In this document: positions 52,489-60,814 of the stretch, in pieces
Layout: every line of letters begins with the position of its first letter
Numbering within the stretch: the stretch's first letter is position 1
Origin: Ensifer adhaerens
Lineage (GTDB): Bacteria; Pseudomonadota; Alphaproteobacteria; Rhizobiales; Rhizobiaceae
Direction: 5' to 3'
Length of the DNA: 64,000 bases
Assembly: GCF_028993555.1 (NCBI RefSeq)
Contig: NZ_CP118610.1
Coordinates: 62,001-126,000 of the forward strand
Notes under the pieces: model-generated
The model's database searches: none
The model's input: only the letters and a program-made list of their open reading frames with translations
Told to the model about the DNA's origin: nothing
Program-made: the position numbers and the translations under genes

Positions 52489-53514
52489 ATGAAGAAGACT
52501 GTTCTTTCTGCTGCTTTTGGCGCGCTGTCGCTTGGCGTTGTCTTCGCCGCGCCGGCGCAGGCTGCTGATGTTGGCGCCTGCCTCATTACCAAGACCGATA
52601 CCAATCCCTTCTTCGTCAAGATGAAGGAGGGTGCCACCGCCAAGGCCCAGGAACTCGGCGTGACTCTGAAGGCCTATGCCGGCAAGATCGACGGCGACCA
52701 TGACAGCCAGGTGGCCGCGGTCGAATCCTGCATTGCCGATGGCGCCAAGGGCATCCTGATCGCCGCTTCCGATACCAAGGCGATTGTCGACCAGGTGAAA
52801 AAGGCGCAGGAAGCCGGTCTGCTCGTGATCGCCCTTGATACACCGCTTGATCCGCCGACCGCCGCCGACGCGACCTTTGCTACCGACAACCTGCTCGCCG
52901 GCAAGCTGATCGGCCAGTGGGCCGCCGCCACCATGGGTGAGGGCGCCAAGACCGCCAAGATCGGTTTTCTCGATCTCCTTCCGTCGCAGCCGACCGTCGA
53001 CGTCCTGCGTGACCAGGGCTTCATGATGGGCTTCGGCATTGACACGAAGGACCCGAACAAGATTGGCGACGAGGATGATCCGCGGATCGTCGGTCACGAC
53101 GTCACCAACGGCAACGAGGAAGGCGGCCGCAAGGCCATGGAAAACCTTCTGCAGAAAGACCCTGAGATCAACGTGATCCACACCATCAACGAGCCGGCCG
53201 CCGTTGGCGCCTACCAGGCGCTGAAGGCCGTCGGCAAGGAAAACGACGTGCTGATCGTGTCGGTCGACGGCGGTTGCCCGGGTGTGAAGTCGGTCGCCGA
53301 AGGCGTGATCGGCGCGACCTCGCAGCAGTACCCGCTGATGATGGCCGCCCTCGGTATCGAGGCGATCAAGAAGTTCGCCGACACCGGTGAGAAGCCGAAG
53401 CCGACCGAAGGCAAGGACTTCTTCGACACCGGCGTTTCGCTCGTCACCGACAAGCCGGCCGCCGGCGTCGAATCGATCGACACCAAGGTCGGCACGGACA
53501 AGTGCTGGGGCTGA
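52489..53514 (+). CDS. frcB: Fructose ABC transporter, periplasmic binding protein
   Basis: 341 residues from ATG at 52489, with TTGGGAGGATTTC before it. The signal peptide is [20 protein letters not shown], cleaved near APAQA. Type I periplasmic sugar-binding fold: [51 protein letters not shown], and [20 protein letters not shown]. In S. meliloti FrcB binds fructose and also mannose and ribose. A stable stem-loop follows the gene before frcC, as expected for a highly expressed binding protein. Confidence 0.94.
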   Translation: MKKTVLSAAFGALSLGVVFAAPAQAADVGACLITKTDTNPFFVKMKEGATAKAQELGVTLKAYAGKIDGDHDSQVAAVESCIADGAKGILIAASDTKAIVDQVKKAQEAGLLVIALDTPLDPPTAADATFATDNLLAGKLIGQWAAATMGEGAKTAKIGFLDLLPSQPTVDVLRDQGFMMGFGIDTKDPNKIGDEDDPRIVGHDVTNGNEEGGRKAMENLLQKDPEINVIHTINEPAAVGAYQALKAVGKENDVLIVSVDGGCPGVKSVAEGVIGATSQQYPLMMAALGIEAIKKFADTGEKPKPTEGKDFFDTGVSLVTDKPAAGVESIDTKVGTDKCWG

Positions 53515-53550
53515 TTGCCCGGCCTTGGCGGTCACGACGACAAAACAACG

Positions 53551-53574
53551 GAAGGGCGGCCCCGGCCGCCCTTC
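53551..53574 (+). promoter_or_regulatory. Stem-loop between frcB and frcC
   Basis: GAAGGGCGGC-cccg-GCCGCCCTTC, 37 bp after the frcB stop and with no T-run. It is probably an mRNA-stabilising or partial-termination element giving excess FrcB over the membrane components. The rest of the 198-bp spacer has no gene. Confidence 0.6.
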
Positions 53575-53712
53575 GCGTAAGCGCCGATGTCTTTGACAAG
53601 GCGAAGAAAACCGCGCAGCTTTTAATGAGTGCTATTGCCCGCGTCTTGGTGGGCGGGCTGTGCACGACACCATCGCAACCCCTTGGGAGTGGGGTTCACG
53701 GGAGGAAGGTCC

Positions 53713-54798
53713 ATGGGCGAGCCCAACACAGCCGCACAGCCATCCCAGGAATTCGAAAAAGTCCTGGTCAACAGTTCAACGCAGGTCGCGTCGTTCGATA
53801 CGCATGACAAGACGCCGATCCAGAAGATCCAGCATTTCCTGCATTCGACGCCGGCGGCTGTGCCGTTCATCGTGCTGGTTGCTGCGATCCTGATCTTCGG
53901 CATCGCCATCGGGGGCAAGTTCTTCTCGTCCTACACGCTGACCCTCATCCTCCAGCAGATCGCCATCGTCGGTATCCTCGGCGCCGCGCAGACGCTGGTG
54001 ATCCTGACTGCCGGCATCGATCTTTCGATCGGCGTCATCATGGTGCTTTCGGCGGTCATCATGGGCAATTGCGCCGTCACCTACGGCCTTCCGGCACCGA
54101 TCGCGATCTTCATCGGCTTCGTCGTCGGCGGCGCGTGCGGCCTCCTTAACGGTTTCCTGGTGTCCAGGGTCAAGCTTCCGCCGTTCATCGTCACGCTGGG
54201 CACCTGGTACGTGATCATGTCGACGAACTTCATCTATTCGGCGAACGAAACGATCCGCGAGGCCGACGTCACCGCCGTCACCCAGATGCTGCACGTGTTC
54301 GGCGTGAGCTTCAAAGTCGGCTCCGCCGTGCTCACCCTCGGCGTCATCACGATGGTCGCGCTGGTCTTCGGCCTCTGGTATGCGCTCAATCATACCGCCT
54401 GGGGACGCCACCTCTATGCCGTCGGCGATGATCCGGAAGCGGCCAAACTCTCCGGTATCCGCACCAGCCGCGTGCTCTTGAGCGCCTACACGCTGGCGGG
54501 CCTGATTGCCGCCCTTGCCGCCTGGGTCTCGATCGGCCGCAATGGCTCGATCTCGCCCTCGGCTGCGGTCACCGACTACAACCTCCAGGCCATCACCGCA
54601 GCGGTCATCGGCGGCATCTCGCTCTTCGGTGGACGCGGCTCGATCCTTGGAACGCTGATCGGCGCCATGATCGTCGGCGTCGTCTCCATGGGGCTCAACA
54701 TGATGGGCGCCGATCCGCAATGGAAGGTCTTCCTCACCGGCGTGCTGATCATCACCGCCGTCGCAATCGACCAATGGATCAGAAAGGTAGCAGGCTGA
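53713..54798 (+). CDS. frcC: Fructose ABC transporter, permease
   Basis: 361 residues from ATG at 53713, with GGGAGGAAGGTCC before it. Bacterial RbsC-type permease with eight to ten TMs. The ILTAGIDLSIGVIMVLSAVI, LPPFIVTLGTWYVIMSTNFI and AVIGGISLFGGRGSILGTLI segments are characteristic. A ~70-residue N-terminal soluble extension precedes the first TM. It is translationally coupled to frcA (TGATG). Forms the homodimeric channel of the importer. Confidence 0.94.
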   Translation: MGEPNTAAQPSQEFEKVLVNSSTQVASFDTHDKTPIQKIQHFLHSTPAAVPFIVLVAAILIFGIAIGGKFFSSYTLTLILQQIAIVGILGAAQTLVILTAGIDLSIGVIMVLSAVIMGNCAVTYGLPAPIAIFIGFVVGGACGLLNGFLVSRVKLPPFIVTLGTWYVIMSTNFIYSANETIREADVTAVTQMLHVFGVSFKVGSAVLTLGVITMVALVFGLWYALNHTAWGRHLYAVGDDPEAAKLSGIRTSRVLLSAYTLAGLIAALAAWVSIGRNGSISPSAAVTDYNLQAITAAVIGGISLFGGRGSILGTLIGAMIVGVVSMGLNMMGADPQWKVFLTGVLIITAVAIDQWIRKVAG

Positions 54799-55580
54799 TG
54801 GCTCAGGAACCCATTCTCACCGCGCGCGGCCTGGTCAAGCGATATGGTCGTGTGACGGCCCTCGATCATGCTGACTTCGATCTCTACCCGGGCGAGATTC
54901 TTGCCGTCATCGGCGACAACGGTGCGGGCAAATCCTCGATGATCAAGGCGATTTCCGGCGCCGTCACGCCGGATGAGGGCGAGATCAGGCTCGAGGGCCA
55001 GCCGGTTCACTTCCGCTCGCCGATGGACGCACGCTCGGCCGGCATCGAGACCGTCTACCAGAATCTGGCGCTGTCGCCGGCCCTCTCGATCGCCGACAAC
55101 ATGTTCCTCGGCCGCGAGATCCGCAAGCCTGGCATCATGGGCAAGCTCTTCCGCACCCTCGATCGCGCGGCGATGGAACAGAAGGCGCGGGCAAAGCTCT
55201 CCGAGCTTGGCCTGATGACCATCCAGAACATCAACCAGGCGGTGGAAACGCTCTCGGGCGGCCAGCGCCAGGGCGTGGCGGTGGCGCGTGCCGCGGCCTT
55301 CGGCTCCAAGGTGGTGATCATGGATGAACCGACGGCGGCACTCGGCGTCAAGGAAAGCCGGCGGGTGCTGGAACTGATCCTCGACGTGCGCGCCCGTGGC
55401 CTGCCGATCGTGCTGATCTCGCACAACATGCCGCATGTATTCGAGGTGGCCGACCGCATCCACGTTCACCGGCTCGGCAAGCGGCTCTGCGTCATCAATC
55501 CGAAGGAGTACACGATGTCGGACGCCGTCGCCTTCATGACCGGGGCGAAGGAGCCGCCGCGCGAGGCGCTCGCGGCATGA
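54798..55580 (+). CDS. frcA: Fructose ABC transporter, ATPase
   Basis: 260 residues from the ATG overlapping the frcC stop. A single ABC domain, unlike the double-domain RbsA/XylG type, so it must act as a homodimer. Walker A is VIGDNGAGKSSMIKAI, Q-loop VYQNLALSP, signature ETLSGGQRQGVAVARA, Walker B VVIMDEPTAALG, and H-loop VLISHNMPHV. It overlaps frcK by ATGA. Confidence 0.95.
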   Translation: MAQEPILTARGLVKRYGRVTALDHADFDLYPGEILAVIGDNGAGKSSMIKAISGAVTPDEGEIRLEGQPVHFRSPMDARSAGIETVYQNLALSPALSIADNMFLGREIRKPGIMGKLFRTLDRAAMEQKARAKLSELGLMTIQNINQAVETLSGGQRQGVAVARAAAFGSKVVIMDEPTAALGVKESRRVLELILDVRARGLPIVLISHNMPHVFEVADRIHVHRLGKRLCVINPKEYTMSDAVAFMTGAKEPPREALAA

Positions 55581-56197
55581 ACGTCGAGCCGATCGCCAAA
55601 GAAATCCTGAAACGGGCGGCGGATGCTGCCCGTTTCGTCGTCGCCATCGCCGGGCCGCCAGGTGCCGGCAAGTCGACGCTGGCGGACGCGCTCGCCGAGA
55701 CCCTGGTCTCAGGCGGCGAAAAGGCGGCCGTCCTGCCGATGGACGGGTTTCACATGGACAATGCGGTCCTTGAACAAAAGGGCCTCCTTGCCCGCAAGGG
55801 CTCGCCGGAAACCTTCGACGTCCGGGCTTTCCTGTCGACGATCTCAGCGGTCCGCGCCAATGACGGCGAAGTGCTGGTTCCGGTCTTTGACCGCTCGCGC
55901 GAGATCGCGATCGCATCTGCTAGGATCGTCGCCCCCGAGACCCGCATCGTGCTGGTGGAGGGAAACTACCTGCTGCTCGACGAGGCGCCCTGGAACAGGC
56001 TCGAGGGTGCCTTCGATTTCTCGATCTTCATCAATCCCGGTGTCGAAGAGCTGGAGCGGCGGCTTTTGCAACGCTGGTACGATCATGGCTATGACGAGGA
56101 GGCGGCCAAGCGCAAAGCCTTTGGCAACGACATCCCGAATGCGCATAGGGTCGTCGACCACCAGCGGCCCGCCGATCGCGTGCTTGCGGATTTCTGA
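55577..56197 (+). CDS. frcK: Kinase of the fructose transport operon
   Basis: 206 residues, P-loop kinase of the uridine kinase/phosphoribulokinase-like group. Walker A is AIAGPPGAGKSTLADAL, DGFHMDN is the substrate-loop motif, and LVEGNYLLLDE is the Walker B region. In S. meliloti FrcK is encoded in the frc operon; its exact substrate is not certain to me. A separate PfkB-type fructokinase is encoded at 58349-59275. ATGA overlap with frcA fixes the start. Confidence 0.9.
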   Translation: MNVEPIAKEILKRAADAARFVVAIAGPPGAGKSTLADALAETLVSGGEKAAVLPMDGFHMDNAVLEQKGLLARKGSPETFDVRAFLSTISAVRANDGEVLVPVFDRSREIAIASARIVAPETRIVLVEGNYLLLDEAPWNRLEGAFDFSIFINPGVEELERRLLQRWYDHGYDEEAAKRKAFGNDIPNAHRVVDHQRPADRVLADF

Positions 56198-56400
56198 GCG
56201 ATGGTCGGATTGCGCATTGTCTTCCCGGGCGCATTGGTGTTATCGAGACGCGGTTCCACCACATGAGTAACCGCCCGCCACCGCACCTGCCGGCTGCACA
56301 GCCGCGCGCGCGGATCGGGCGCGAGCACCGGGAGCGGGATCAGGAAAAGTGTACGCGGATTTCCGCCTGCATCCCGCCCTGACCTAGGAGAACGCTGACC

Positions 56401-57438
56401 ATGCAAGACCTCGTTATCCGCCGGCCGGATGATTGGCACCTTCACCTGCGCGACGGCGATATGCTGAAAGGCGTTATCGCCGATACCAGCCGCCACTTCG
56501 CCCGCGCGATCATCATGCCCAACCTGGTGCCGCCGGTCGTCACCACCGCAGACGCCAGCGCCTATCGCGAGCGTATCCTTGCAGTGATCCCTGCGGGCGA
56601 TAGCTTCGAGCCGCTGATGACGCTCTACCTCACCGCAGGCACGAACCCTGACGACGTCGAGGCGGGCCATAGAAGCGGCCTCGTCAAGGCGGTGAAGCTC
56701 TACCCGGCGGGCGCGACGACGAATTCACACAGTGGCGTGCGCAACATCGACGAGGCGATGCCGGTGCTGGAACGCATGGCGAAGATCGGCCTGCCGCTCT
56801 GCGTCCATGGCGAAGTCACGAGCGCGGACGTCGACATCTTCGACCGCGAGGCCGTGTTCATCGAGACCGTGCTCGACCCCTTGCGCAAGCGCCTGCCGGA
56901 ACTGAAGGTGACGATGGAGCACGTCACCACCAAGGACGGTATCGATTACATCAAGGCGTCGAAGGCAAACCTTGCCGGCTCGATCACCACCCACCACCTG
57001 ATCATCAACCGCAACGCCATCCTCGTTGGCGGGATCAAGCCGCACTACTACTGCCTGCCGGTTGCCAAGCGCGAAAACCACCGTCTGGCGCTGCGCGCTG
57101 CGGCCGTCTCCGGCGACAAGCGCTTCTTCCTCGGCACGGACTCCGCACCGCACGTCGACCCGCTGAAGGAATGCTCCTGTGGCTGCGCCGGCATCTACAC
57201 CTCGATCAACACCATGAGCTGCCTGGCGTATGTGTTCGAAGAGGAAGGCGCGCTCGACAAGCTCGAAGCCTTCGCCTCGCTGAACGGCCCCGCCTGGTAC
57301 GGCCTGCCGGTCAATGAGGAGACGATCACGCTCAGGAAGCAGGCGGACGCCGTTTCCTATCCCAAGAAGATCGAGACCGGCGCCGGTCTGGTCACCGTTT
57401 TCGATCCGATGTTCCCGCTCCACTGGGCCGTCGTCTGA
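56401..57438 (+). CDS. pyrC: Dihydroorotase (class II)
   Basis: 345 residues, E. coli PyrC type. Converts carbamoyl-aspartate to dihydroorotate in pyrimidine synthesis. Metal ligands: HxH in [12 protein letters not shown], the carboxylated Lys in [12 protein letters not shown], His in LCVHGEVT and MEHVTTKDG, and Asp in [12 protein letters not shown]. Start at ATG 56401 with CTAGGAGAACGCTGACC before it. It lies 203 bp after frcK and is followed by a palindromic element and pyrE. Confidence 0.97.
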   Translation: MQDLVIRRPDDWHLHLRDGDMLKGVIADTSRHFARAIIMPNLVPPVVTTADASAYRERILAVIPAGDSFEPLMTLYLTAGTNPDDVEAGHRSGLVKAVKLYPAGATTNSHSGVRNIDEAMPVLERMAKIGLPLCVHGEVTSADVDIFDREAVFIETVLDPLRKRLPELKVTMEHVTTKDGIDYIKASKANLAGSITTHHLIINRNAILVGGIKPHYYCLPVAKRENHRLALRAAAVSGDKRFFLGTDSAPHVDPLKECSCGCAGIYTSINTMSCLAYVFEEEGALDKLEAFASLNGPAWYGLPVNEETITLRKQADAVSYPKKIETGAGLVTVFDPMFPLHWAVV

Positions 57439-57444
57439 TCGCCA

Positions 57445-57547
57445 CTGCATAATTCCCTGGGCCGGATGGATCCAAGGACAAAATTATGCAGCAGTTCAAA
57501 GTGTTACAGCGACCTTCGCGCGTCTGAACAGACGCGCGGCGCTGTAG
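57445..57547. repeat. RIME-like palindromic intergenic element, copy 3
   Basis: About 103 bp between pyrC and pyrE. The first palindrome starts CTGCATAATTCCC and ends AAAATTATGCAGCA. The second begins TTACAGCG, contains GCGCGTCTGAACAGACGCGC and ends GCGCTGTAG. It starts 6 bp after the pyrC stop and ends 18 bp before the pyrE ATG, so it forms almost the whole pyrE leader if the genes are co-transcribed. Confidence 0.8.
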
Positions 57548-57565
57548 AAATTGAAGGAGAGTTTG

Positions 57566-58258
57566 ATGTTTTCCAACGCGTTCACCGACAAGGCTGTGAT
57601 GGCCGAGCTGGTTGCCAAGATGCTCTGGGAGATCAAGGCGGTGCATTTCAGCGCCGACAAGCCCTACAAGCTGTCGTCCGGCATGGCGAGCCCCGTCTAT
57701 ATCGACTGCCGCAAGCTCATCTCTTACCCGCGCATCCGCTCGGCGGTGATGGACTTTGCCGCCGCTTCCATCCTGCGCGAGGCGGGCTTCGAGAAGTTCG
57801 ACGTCGTCGCCGGTGGCGAGACGGCCGGCATTCCTTTCGCCGCGATGCTCGCCGAGCGTCTCGGCCTGCCGATGATCTACGTTCGCAAGGCGCCGAAGGG
57901 CCACGGCCGCAACGCCCAGATCGAAGGCCATATGCCGGAAGGCGCGCGCGTGCTTGTGATCGAGGATCTGACGACGGCCGGTGGGTCGATGTTCAAGTTC
58001 ATCGACGCCATTCGCGCTGCGGGCGGCATCGTCGACCATGGCATCGCGCTCTTCTACTACGACATCTTCCCGGAAGCGGTCGGCGAGATGAAGGGCAAGG
58101 GCGTCGACCTGCACTGGATCGCCACCTGGCGCAACGTCCTTGCGGTCGCCCGCCAGCAGGCGCTCTTCGATGAAAAGACGCTCAGTGAAGTCGAGGCCTT
58201 CCTGAATGCGCCGCTTGCCTGGTCGGGTCGCAACGGCGGCGTGATCGCCCTGGCGTAA
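57566..58258 (+). CDS. pyrE: Orotate phosphoribosyltransferase
   Basis: 230 residues from ATG at 57566 with GAAGGAGAGTTTG before it. Converts orotate and PRPP to OMP. The PRPP-binding motif is [40 protein letters not shown] is the N-terminal substrate segment, and [24 protein letters not shown] is conserved. Its neighbour pyrC acts two steps earlier in the same pathway. Confidence 0.96.
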   Translation: MFSNAFTDKAVMAELVAKMLWEIKAVHFSADKPYKLSSGMASPVYIDCRKLISYPRIRSAVMDFAAASILREAGFEKFDVVAGGETAGIPFAAMLAERLGLPMIYVRKAPKGHGRNAQIEGHMPEGARVLVIEDLTTAGGSMFKFIDAIRAAGGIVDHGIALFYYDIFPEAVGEMKGKGVDLHWIATWRNVLAVARQQALFDEKTLSEVEAFLNAPLAWSGRNGGVIALA

Positions 58259-58267
58259 TGTCCAAGG

Positions 58268-58290
58268 AGGCCCCGGTTCGGCCGGGGTCT
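58268..58290 (+). terminator. Hairpin downstream of pyrE
   Basis: AGGCCCCGG-ttcgg-CCGGGGTCT with no T-run, 10 bp after the pyrE stop. Possible terminator or 3' stabiliser. Confidence 0.5.
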
Positions 58291-58311
58291 CGCAACTTCC
58301 CAGATTCAGTT

Positions 58312-58327
58312 TTTAAATCGATTGAAA
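58312..58327. promoter_or_regulatory. Near-palindromic operator-like site before fructokinase gene
   Basis: TTTAAATCGATTGAAA, centred on CG like LacI/GalR-family operators, 22 bp before the fructokinase ATG. A 14/16 match lies at 62552-62567 upstream of pgi. Confidence 0.45.
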
Positions 58328-58348
58328 TTTGACCGAGGAGGACGACCG

Positions 58349-59275
58349 ATGATCGTATGTTGTGGTGAAGCGCTGATCGACATGTTGCCGCGGGACACGA
58401 CCGCAGGCGAGAGCGCCTTTGCGCCCTATGCCGGTGGCGCGATCTTCAACACGGCGATCGCGCTCGGCCGCCTCGGCATCCAGACCGGCTTCTTCACCGG
58501 CCTGTCCGACGACATGTTCGGCGATATCCTGCGCGAGACGCTGAAGGCGGCGAATGTCGATTTCGGCCCCTGCGCGACGCTCTCGCTGCACACCACACTC
58601 GCCTTCGTCAAACTGGTCAACGGCCACGCCAGCTACGCCTTCTTCGACGAGAACACCGCCGGGCGGATGATCACGATCGAGCATCTGCCGGCGCTCGGCG
58701 ATTTCTGCGAAGCGCTGCATTTCGGTGCGATCAGCCTGATCCCGGAGCCCTGCGGCTCGACCTATGAAGCCCTGATGACGCGCGAGCATGAAAAGCGGGT
58801 GATCTCCTTTGACCCGAACATCCGGCCGGGTTTCATCAAGGACAGGGACGCCCATCTCGCCCGGATGAACCGCATGGCGGCGATGTCCGATATCATCAAG
58901 TTCTCCGACGAGGACCTTGCCTGGTTCGGCATGGACGGCAGCCATGACGAGCTTGCCGCCGAATGGCTGAAGCGCGGACCGAAGCTGGTGCTGATCACCA
59001 AGGGCGCCGATGGTGCCGTCGGCTACACGGCGCGCCATAAGGTCGAGGTCGCCGGCGAGCGCGTCACTGTCGTCGACACGGTCGGCGCCGGCGACACCTT
59101 CGACGCCGGCGTGCTGGCGTCGCTGAAGCTCGCCGGTCTCCTGACCAAGGCGGATGTTGCCGATCTCGGTGAGACTGCCGTCCGCAACGCGCTCGCGCTC
59201 GGTGCCAAGGCGGCGGCCGTCACGGTTTCCAGGGCAGGGGCGAACCCGCCGTGGAAACACGAAGTCGGCCTTTGA
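58349..59275 (+). CDS. Fructokinase, PfkB family
   Basis: 308 residues from ATG at 58349 with GAGGAGGACGACCG before it. PfkB signatures: YAGGAIFNTAIALGRLG near residue 31 and the C-terminal VVDTVGAGDTFDAGVLASLK with catalytic Asp. IVCCGEALIDMLP at the start is typical for ribokinase-like sugar kinases. It would convert imported fructose to fructose-6-phosphate, and the frc transporter is 2 kb upstream. An operator-like palindrome precedes it. Confidence 0.92.
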   Translation: MIVCCGEALIDMLPRDTTAGESAFAPYAGGAIFNTAIALGRLGIQTGFFTGLSDDMFGDILRETLKAANVDFGPCATLSLHTTLAFVKLVNGHASYAFFDENTAGRMITIEHLPALGDFCEALHFGAISLIPEPCGSTYEALMTREHEKRVISFDPNIRPGFIKDRDAHLARMNRMAAMSDIIKFSDEDLAWFGMDGSHDELAAEWLKRGPKLVLITKGADGAVGYTARHKVEVAGERVTVVDTVGAGDTFDAGVLASLKLAGLLTKADVADLGETAVRNALALGAKAAAVTVSRAGANPPWKHEVGL

Positions 59276-59282
59276 GCCTCAT

Positions 59283-59501
59283 CTAACCGTCTTCTGGATC
59301 CGGGCGATATTCGAGAATATCGCCCGGCTGGCATTCCAGCACGGCGCAGATTTTCTCCAGCGTGTCGAAGCGCACGCCTTTTACCTTTCCCGATTTCAGC
59401 AGCGAGATGTTCTGCTCAGTGATGCCTACCTGCTCGGCGAGATCGCGTGAGCGGACTTTCCGTTTCGCCAGCATGACGTCGAGGTTGACGATAATCGGCA
59501 T
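59283..59501 (-). CDS. Small XRE-family DNA-binding protein
   Basis: 72 residues, essentially one Cro/CI helix-turn-helix: MPIIVNLDVMLAKRKVRSRD, LAEQVGITEQNISLLKSGKV, then FDTLEKICAVLECQPGDILE. It resembles the YozG-type regulator commonly paired with DUF2975 membrane proteins. It lies 3 bp after that partner on the same strand. Probably autoregulates the pair; a promoter with repeated elements lies upstream of the operon. Confidence 0.92.
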   Translation of the reverse strand: MPIIVNLDVMLAKRKVRSRDLAEQVGITEQNISLLKSGKVKGVRFDTLEKICAVLECQPGDILEYRPDPEDG

Positions 59502-59504
59502 CCC

Positions 59505-60059
59505 CTAGACGAAGCTCCTGTTCTCCGCGTCGACCCCCGACGCGATAACCATGACATGGCCGAGGCCGACGACGAGGCCCGCCATCAGCAGAACGACGAT
59601 GGTGCCGCCATTGATGTCGACGACCACCGAGCGTCCGCTGGCGCCGGGATTGTCGTAGGTGACGGCAAGGATGCCGATGCCGTTGCTGATCGTCATGCAC
59701 AGTGCGCCGGCAAACGCAGTCAGTCCCACACGTCGGAGCAACACGCCATTGCGGCCGGAGAGGATCTCGCCACGCTGGAAGCCATCGAAAAGCTGCCAGG
59801 CAAAGGCCAGACCGGCAAGAACGAGCGCGTTGTTGATGGCGGTCAGGAAAACGACCGTGGCGATGGCGCGGTAGGAGAGGGTGATCGTTTCCAGCCGGGG
59901 AAAGACGACGTCGCGAATGCTCTGCTCGAAGCCCTGCCGGTCAAAGAAAATCTGCCAATGCCCATAAACGACCGCCGAGCAGAACAACACTCCGCTCAAC
60001 ACGACCATGAGCTTCATGAAGCGGCTGAGCTTGCGCAGCCTCTCGGTGGTGTCGGTCAT
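59505..60059 (-). CDS. DUF2975 membrane protein
   Basis: 184 residues with four TMs (about residues 13-33, 60-85, 107-130, 148-172). The charged segment between TM2 and TM3 (LFDGFQRGEILSGRNGVLLR) is the DUF2975 hallmark. Function unknown. The family is typically encoded with a small XRE regulator, as here. Start ATG 60059 is preceded by AAAGGATTTTTT. Confidence 0.88.
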   Translation of the reverse strand: MTDTTERLRKLSRFMKLMVVLSGVLFCSAVVYGHWQIFFDRQGFEQSIRDVVFPRLETITLSYRAIATVVFLTAINNALVLAGLAFAWQLFDGFQRGEILSGRNGVLLRRVGLTAFAGALCMTISNGIGILAVTYDNPGASGRSVVVDINGGTIVVLLMAGLVVGLGHVMVIASGVDAENRSFV

Positions 60060-60068
60060 AAAAAATCC

Positions 60069-60120
60069 TTTATCGTTTGACTTGTATTTTTATCGTAAGA
60101 CAATAAGTTTTTCTCGTCAA
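60069..60120 (-). promoter_or_regulatory. Promoter and direct repeats before the DUF2975-XRE operon
   Basis: Minus strand: TTGACG (60115-60120), 17 bp, TACGAT (60092-60097). ACGATAAA occurs at 60089-60096 (overlapping the -10) and again at 60069-60076, exactly 20 bp apart, so on the same DNA face. Likely binding sites for the XRE protein. Confidence 0.6.
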
Positions 60121-60141
60121 TTGTGATTTTGGTGACGTGTC

Positions 60142-60735
60142 GTGCCTCTTCGATTTCTCAAAAACCCTTTTCTTTTCCTGCTGTTGAATGCGCTTGCCGC
60201 CTGTGCTGCCCTGAACGCAGGCTCGATCGACAAATTGTCGAAGCTCGATCCCTCGAAGACCGATCCGGCGGATCTGCGTGTGGCGCTCATGGTGCCGAAG
60301 GAGTTGGTCCTCAAGCGGGGCGACGCCACACTGGGACTTTCCTGGCGCGAAGGTGATGCGCCGGCGGAGAGCCAGAACTACGCGCTCGACATTGAAGCAG
60401 GTGGCGTGTCGGCCTCCGCCCTTGGAAGTCACGTCTCCTCGGGTGAGACGCTCTACGTTCTGGCTCTCGCCGAGACGGATGCGGCGCGTTTGCGCATGCT
60501 GCAGGCGAAAGTCGCACTGGCGAAAGGAGGGAAACCCAATAGCCGCGGCAGCCTGTCGGTCAATTTCTCGGGCGGCTGCTGGCGTGGCGATTTTCCGGCT
60601 GGGCGCAAGGTCACGGTCAATGCCTGGATGCAGATGGCGCCGGACACGGACTATTTCCCGGTGCTGTCAGATCTGGATCTGATGCAGGTGTTGAAGCCGG
60701 CGGGGGCGATGGCGCTGCCTGCTTGCCCCCTATGA
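60142..60735 (+). CDS. Putative lipoprotein of unknown function
   Basis: 197 residues from GTG at 60142. The N-terminal signal MPLRFLKNPFLFLLLNALAA ends in a lipobox LAAC with Cys21, so membrane anchoring in the envelope is likely. The mature part is about 175 residues, mostly beta by appearance, with two cysteines (Cys in FSGGCWRGDF and the near-terminal PACPL). I do not recognise a family. It is divergent from DUF2975 and followed by a strong hairpin. Confidence 0.8.
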   Translation: MPLRFLKNPFLFLLLNALAACAALNAGSIDKLSKLDPSKTDPADLRVALMVPKELVLKRGDATLGLSWREGDAPAESQNYALDIEAGGVSASALGSHVSSGETLYVLALAETDAARLRMLQAKVALAKGGKPNSRGSLSVNFSGGCWRGDFPAGRKVTVNAWMQMAPDTDYFPVLSDLDLMQVLKPAGAMALPACPL

Positions 60736-60737
60736 CA

Positions 60738-60767
60738 AGGCCGGAGGCGTGGTTACGCCTCCGGCCT
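60738..60767 (+). terminator. Hairpin after the lipoprotein gene
   Basis: AGGCCGGAGGCG-tggtta-CGCCTCCGGCCT, 12-bp perfect stem, starting 2 bp after the stop. Only a weak T-stretch follows (GATCTTGT). It may serve pgi (minus) as well. Confidence 0.7.
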
Positions 60768-60814
60768 GATCTTGTAGCGGCGCTGTTCTGGACGCAGCCG
60801 CTTGCAACGGCTTC

